NCBI GenBank assembly: GCA_964637235.1
Contig: CAZWVR010000007.1
Coordinates: forward strand, 1-46,303
Direction of reading: 5' to 3'
Length of the DNA stretch: 46,303 nucleotides
DNA from: CAZWVR01 sp964637235
GTDB taxonomy: Bacteria > Bacteroidota > Bacteroidia > Bacteroidales > S143-33
In this document: piece by piece, positions 41,931 through 46,303 of the stretch
How the letters are laid out: every line of letters starts with the position of its first letter
Position numbering within the stretch: position 1 is the stretch's first letter
Program-made: the position numbers and the translations under genes
Notes under the pieces: model-generated
What the model was told of the DNA's origin: nothing
Database searches by the model: none
The model's input: the letters and a program-made list of their open reading frames with translations, nothing else

Positions 41931-41938
41931 TATTTTTG
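41931..41938 (+). promoter_or_regulatory. -7 element of the metG promoter
   Basis: TATTTTTG ends 22 bases before the likely metG start at 41961 (ATG also at 41958). No clear -33 TTG. Confidence 0.5.
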
Positions 41939-41957
41939 CAAAAATTTAAACTGATAA

Positions 41958-43985
41958 GTGATGAAAAAGTTTAAACGGACTTTAATAACAGCAGCCTTAC
42001 CATACGCTAATGGTCCAATACACATAGGACATTTAGCAGGAGTTTATGTTCCAGCAGATATATATGCCCGTTATTTGAGATTAAAAGGCGAAGATGTATT
42101 ATATATATGCGGCTCAGATGAACATGGTGTACCAATTACTCTCCGCGCAAGGAAAGAAGGAAAGAACCCGCAGGAGATAGTTGATTATTACCATAATCTT
42201 AATAAAAAATCTTTTGAAGAATTCGGAATAAGCTTTGATATATATTCCCGTACAACAGAAAAAATTCATTACGAAACAGCTACGGAATTCTTTTTAAAGC
42301 TATATAATAAAGGTGTTTTTATAGAAAAAGAAACAGAGCAATTTTATGATCCAAAAGCCAAAATATTTCTTGCCGATAGATATATTACAGGAACTTGTCC
42401 CCATTGTGGTTATGAACACGCTTATGGCGACCAATGCGAAAAATGTGGGACATCGTTGAGCCCCACAGAATTGATTAACCCTCTCTCAGCTATTACAGGA
42501 GAAAAACCTATATTAAAAAAGACTAAACATTGGTACTTGCCTTTGGATAAATTCCAAGATTTCTTAGAAAAATGGATATTAGAAGAACATAAAGATTGGA
42601 AGCCAAATGTATTACGACAGGTAAAAGCTTGGTTTGATATGGGACTTAAACCCAGAGCTGTGACCAGAGATTTAGATTGGGGAGTCCCTGTGCCTCTCGA
42701 AGAAGCTAAGGGCAAAGTGTTATATGTATGGTTTGACGCCCCCATTGGCTATATTTCAGCAACTAAGCAATTGACTGATGAATGGGAAAAATATTGGAAA
42801 GACCCCGAAACCAGACTTATTCACTTTATCGGTAAAGATAATATCGTTTTTCATTGTATTATATTCCCTGCAATGCTGAAAGCTGAGGGCTCTTATATCT
42901 TGCCAGATAATGTGCCTGCTAATGAATTTCTTAATCTTGAAGGAGATAAATTCTCAACTTCAAAAAATTGGGCTATATGGCTTCCTGACTATCTTAAAGA
43001 TTTCCCTGACGGTCAAGATGCCCTTAGATATGTTCTTACTATTAATATGCCAGAGCAAAAAGACAATAATTTTACTTGGAAGGAATTTCAAACCAGAGTT
43101 AATAATGAATTGGTAGGTGATTATGGTAATTTTGTTTATAGAGTTGTTTCTCTTATAAATAGATATTATGATGGAAAAATACCGTCACCAGAAAAACTTT
43201 TAGATGAACAAAAGGAACTTTTGCAGAAAATATTGGTATATAAAGAGAAGGTAGAAAAAGCATTGGATAAATTTAAGTTTAAAGAAGCTATTTTGAATGC
43301 TATCAATATAGCCAGAGAGGGTAATAAATATCTATCAAATGAGGAGCCTTGGAAATGGCAAAAAATTGATCCTAAGAGAACTGAGACAATTCTATATATA
43401 GCAGCTCAATTTGTAGCTAATTTAGCTATTATTACTGAACCTTTCCTACCTTTTGCAGCAGCTAAATTGAAAAAAATGTTGGACATCGGAGATAAAAACT
43501 GGAATGATATAAGTACAGAACTTTTAAAACCAGGACATAAGATAAATAAAGCAGAGATATTATTTGCTAAAATTCCTGATGAAAAAATTCAAGAACAATT
43601 GCAGAAACTTCAGGCAAATAAAAAACAAACACAATCAACAGAATATAAGCCTCTTAAACCTCAAATTACTTATGAAGATTTTGATAAGTTAGATATAAGA
43701 ATAGGCACAATAGAAAAGGCAGAAAAAGTTCCTAAAACAGATAAATTGCTTAAACTTACTGTTGATTTAGGTTTTGAAAAAAGAACTCTAGTAGGTGGTA
43801 TAGCTCAATATTATACACCGGAAGAGGCTATCGGTAAAAAAGTTGTTATTCTTGCTAATCTAAAACCACGCAAGATACGAGGTATAGTTTCACAAGGTAT
43901 GCTTTTGATGGCTGAAAATCCAGATGGTAAATTGAGTTTTCTTATGCCAGAAAAAGATATAGATAATGGCAGCACAGTTAGTTAA
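41958..43985 (+). CDS. metG: Methionyl-tRNA synthetase
   Basis: Charges tRNA-Met with methionine. The 675-aa protein has the HIGH-type motif ALPYANGPIHIGHLAG, GSDEHGVPITLRARKEG, a zinc-binding knuckle CPHCGYEHAYGDQCEKCG, the KMSKS-equivalent GDKFSTSKNWAIWL, and a C-terminal OB-fold tRNA-binding domain with DKLDIRIGTIEKAEKVPKTD. It is the long MetG form with the appended EMAP-like domain. Its stop overlaps the stop of the convergent LRR gene (43982-43985). Confidence 0.97.
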   Translation: MMKKFKRTLITAALPYANGPIHIGHLAGVYVPADIYARYLRLKGEDVLYICGSDEHGVPITLRARKEGKNPQEIVDYYHNLNKKSFEEFGISFDIYSRTTEKIHYETATEFFLKLYNKGVFIEKETEQFYDPKAKIFLADRYITGTCPHCGYEHAYGDQCEKCGTSLSPTELINPLSAITGEKPILKKTKHWYLPLDKFQDFLEKWILEEHKDWKPNVLRQVKAWFDMGLKPRAVTRDLDWGVPVPLEEAKGKVLYVWFDAPIGYISATKQLTDEWEKYWKDPETRLIHFIGKDNIVFHCIIFPAMLKAEGSYILPDNVPANEFLNLEGDKFSTSKNWAIWLPDYLKDFPDGQDALRYVLTINMPEQKDNNFTWKEFQTRVNNELVGDYGNFVYRVVSLINRYYDGKIPSPEKLLDEQKELLQKILVYKEKVEKALDKFKFKEAILNAINIAREGNKYLSNEEPWKWQKIDPKRTETILYIAAQFVANLAIITEPFLPFAAAKLKKMLDIGDKNWNDISTELLKPGHKINKAEILFAKIPDEKIQEQLQKLQANKKQTQSTEYKPLKPQITYEDFDKLDIRIGTIEKAEKVPKTDKLLKLTVDLGFEKRTLVGGIAQYYTPEEAIGKKVVILANLKPRKIRGIVSQGMLLMAENPDGKLSFLMPEKDIDNGSTVS

Positions 43986-45591
43986 TATTCTTCTTGTTCT
44001 CCTTCTTCTTCAATTTTACAATTTGGTAAAGCTTTTTTAAGCTCTATAATTTCTTTATTGGGGATGTCTAAATTTTCTATATTTAAAATTTTTAATTTTT
44101 TTAAATTCTTCATACTTGCAGGTAAATGGCATATATTCGTATATTGAATATATAAATATTCTAAGTTTTTAAAATTTCCAATGTAGTCGGGTAGCTCTTC
44201 AATGGGATTAGATGATATATCTAACATTTTTAAATTGACTAAATTTGCCATTTCCTTAGGTAGCGAATCTATGCTGTAATTGCAACATATGTCTAAATAT
44301 TCTAATTTTGTAAGTTTACCAATTTCCGGTGGTAATTTCCATATAAGAGTATGATATAAATTTAAATATCTGAGTTCTGTTAAATTTCCAATTTCTGGCG
44401 GTAATTTTACTATTATAGTCTCAGAGAGGTCTAAATGTTTTAGATTTTTTAGCTTTGTTATTTGATTGATTATATCTGGATCTACTGATACAGAGGCAAG
44501 TATTAGAGTTTCTAATTTAGTTAGATTATCTATTTTTAGTATTAGATTAGCCGTTGGCTCAGTGTGAAATAGAGATAAATATTTTAGATTAGTGAGTTTA
44601 TTTATTTGCGGAGAGATATATGTTATTTCATTAGCATCTAAAACTAAGGTTTCTAATTTTTTAAGTTCACCTATTTCTGGTGGAATAGTATCTATGTAAT
44701 TGGAGGCTATGTTTAGGACTTTTAGATTTGATAGATTTTTTATTTTGTGCGGTAAGTGTTCTATTTGGTTCCCTTCTAAATTTAATATTTCTAAGTTTTT
44801 TAATTCTCCTATTTGCGGTGGAAGATATTCTATATTATTATTGTTTAGATTTAAAACTTTTAGATTTTTAAGTTTACGTATTTCAGGAGGAATATTCCTA
44901 ATGTTATCGTAATTTAGAATTAGATATTTTAAGTTAGTTAATTTGCATAATGCAGGGGGGAGTTGATTTAAATCATTGCTGTATATATGCTCCATTGATG
45001 AGGCTTTATTAAAAACAGTTTTACCACTAATATCTAAGTAGTTCAGTTGTGTTAATGTAAAGATATTTTGAGGTATATTTTTTAGATTTATAGCTAATAA
45101 TTTTAAGCCTGTTATATAATGCCAGTATTTAGGCTGGATATCAGTAAGTTTATGTACAGAAACATAAACACTATTGATATGTTTTTGTTTATCAATTATG
45201 TTGAAAGCTTGCGACCAGTCGATCAGAGAATCTCCAAGTAAATTTATGTGTTTAAGATTAGGGCAAGTTAATATTTCTTTTGGCAGTTTATGTATATTCA
45301 TATTGCTAAAATCCAGTGAATCAATTGATTTAAGAATTTCGAAGCCTCTTTTAGTTTGTTTATCAGTATAATTTTTCCAGTTATAATTTTTAAATCCTAA
45401 CCAATCTTTGAACTTTTTTCTGACAGCTATATCAAATATACGAGTTAAGGAAGTATCACTACTTTGATAGTCTGCAAGATTGAGAGGTATATTAACCGAG
45501 ACATTTATATTAAAATTAGATGTCTTTTTCTTATGGCAGCTAAATGTTATAAATAGTATAGAAAAGATAAAAAAAAAATTGTTTTTTCCAT
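43982..45591 (-). CDS. Leucine-rich-repeat lipoprotein with an apparent frameshift in the signal peptide
   Basis: LRR proteins of this type usually act in protein binding. The clean open frame from the ATG at 45301 is 439 aa, with about 14 repeats of the form LKNLKVLNLNNNNIEYLPPQ. The same frame continues upstream for 96 more codons without a stop. It includes SIDSLDFSNMNIHKLPKEIL, which is the first repeat, and a hydrophobic lipoprotein-like signal (IFSILFITFSCH). The only suitable ATG (45591, reading MEKTIFFF) is one base out of frame. Adding one base to the 10-T run (plus strand A tract at 45569-45578) would join them. So the gene is either a sequencing error or length-variable at this tract. 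Convergent with metG. Confidence 0.75.
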
Positions 45592-46025
45592 TTGTTTTTT
45601 TTGTAAAAAAAAGAAAAATATTTCTTATCCAAGAATTTTATCAATTGAAACCTTAATTTTAATTATTGCTTTCTATGTTTTGTCAAATTATGTATAATTG
45701 TAGTAGTTTCAGAAAGTAATACGATAGATTAATTTTGCTACTTTCATTAAATTTTGATATGCTTATTAAGATATATCACGCTTTAACAAGATATATTATA
45801 GAGCCGCTTATCGCATAAGAGCTTAAAATTAGTAGAGCTTTTTTACATATTCTATTTCCTACAATAAGTTAAAGGTGTAATGGTTTCTTTTTTTTAGAAT
45901 ATATTGGTTTTCAATTATTTATATTTTAAGATGGTCAAAATGAGGGGCTTTGGCAGTTTTGTATTCTCTTAATTTTTTATTAGTCTTTAAAAACTGCCAA
46001 AGCCTTTTAGTATTGTGCTAAAAAA
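45592..46025. other. Intergenic region with one hairpin and a short direct repeat
   Basis: About 430 bases of A/T-rich sequence upstream of the LRR lipoprotein. I see a duplicated AAGATATAT near 45768 and 45789, a weak CTTAT-CGC-ATAAG palindrome near 45810, and the hairpin at 45946-46004. No convincing gene. Confidence 0.5.
45946..46004 (-). terminator. Long-loop hairpin terminator after the right-edge S74 gene
   Basis: Fifteen-bp stem (45946-45960 with 45990-46004, arms starting GGCTTTGGC and ending GCCAAAGCC) and a 29-base loop, starting 22 bases past the stop of the minus-strand gene at 46026. Confidence 0.6.
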
Positions 46026-46303
46026 TTATTTATCTTTCTGATTGTCTGATAATTGATTAACCATTTGTCTTAATTCAATAATTTGCTGTTGAAGTTCGTC
46101 TATTTTTTTATTCTGATTTTCAATAATTTGTTGTTGTTCTTGCACTGCTTTTACCAGCGGTACAACAAATGTTGAATATGATAAGGAATAAAGTTTAGTG
46201 TCACCTTCAGGTTTATGCAGTCCACTGAAGTCGTATCCACACTCTTTTGCAGCCTGTTCTACTTGTTGAGCCAAGAAACCACTCATTTTTATTTTTTCAA
46301 TAT
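46026..46303 (-). CDS. C-terminus of a second S74/tail-fibre-type protein (cut by window edge)
   Basis: The reading frame is open to the right edge, so the true start is outside the window. The visible residues match the C-terminus of the 627-aa protein at 25184-27067. Here SGFLAQQVEQAAKECGYDFS corresponds to SGFIAQDVQKAAESIGYDFS, and STFVVPLVKAVQEQQQIIEN to ADFVVPLVKAVQEQQMIIQQ. A Gln-rich coiled coil follows in both. It is therefore a paralogous S74-domain surface fibre. The internal ATG at 46286 is not the start, since the preceding codons (IEKIK) continue the homology. Confidence 0.85.
   Translation of the reverse strand, partial: IEKIKMSGFLAQQVEQAAKECGYDFSGLHKPEGDTKLYSLSYSTFVVPLVKAVQEQQQIIENQNKKIDELQQQIIELRQMVNQLSDNQKDK

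Noticed and set aside
45592..46025. Small gene in the last long intergenic region
   Set aside because: No open frame with a convincing start and composition; only hairpin and short repeats seen.
1..46303. CRISPR array, integrase or insertion sequence
   Set aside because: Scanning by eye found no regularly spaced repeats, transposase or attachment-site pair.

Overview
The window is a contiguous piece of an AT-rich Bacteroidota chromosome, most probably from a Bacteroidales-type anaerobe. Three things support this. Genes are preceded by the Bacteroidota promoter form TTG-N18-20-TAnnTTTG, seen at least ten times. The families are typical of the phylum: T9SS plug protein, GldN/PorN-like repeats, DUF4783, HSDR_N and S74-domain head-repeat proteins. 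Start sites lack convincing Shine-Dalgarno sequences. Housekeeping genes predominate. There is no integrase, transposase, CRISPR array or rRNA. One 100-N assembly gap (2152-2251) interrupts a gene.

Layout. 1-4.5 kb (minus): truA (cut by the window edge), secG, a TPR/low-complexity protein holding the gap, lptE and a receiver-less sigma-54 activator. 4.6-7.0 kb (minus): a tight peroxiredoxin, secreted unknown, ChaN-like, half-size TSUP operon. 7.05 kb: tRNA-Pro(CGG). 7.1-11.2 kb: OMP barrel, DEDD exonuclease, uridine kinase, AEC transporter and lipid kinase. 11.4-14.9 kb: DUF2202 protein and dnaX-recF. 15.0-19.1 kb (plus): an orphan CitF-type CoA-transferase, an SSS-family symporter and a small secreted protein. 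19.1-22.2 kb (minus): hbd-ackA-ptb, an acyl-CoA fermentation operon. 22.3-31.8 kb (minus): rsmI, a Cache-HAMP-GAF sensor, a stand-alone HSDR_N nuclease-like protein, a 627-aa head-repeat/S74 surface protein, a deoxynucleoside kinase, topA, tRNA-Pro(GGG) and the T9SS plug. 31.9-36.4 kb (plus): a lipoprotein, Bcp, GT4, an acyltransferase, xseB, psiE and DUF4783, several coupled by overlapping start and stop codons. 36.4-40.2 kb (minus): a FeoB-associated-type Cys-rich protein, then a GldN3-sirtuin-C26 operon. 40.4-44 kb (plus): a secreted C1 peptidase and metG. 44-46.3 kb (minus): a leucine-rich-repeat lipoprotein with an apparent frameshift in its signal peptide, then the C-terminus of a second S74-domain protein at the right edge.

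The most unusual item is the 646-aa secreted protein at 38283-40223. It reads as three tandem divergent GldN/PorN-like units, in an operon with a sirtuin and a secreted C26 amidotransferase-type hydrolase. Also notable are the LRR lipoprotein whose signal peptide is in frame only if a homopolymer changes length, and two sets of intergenic hairpin elements. Functional statements rest on motif recognition by eye. No database search was run.
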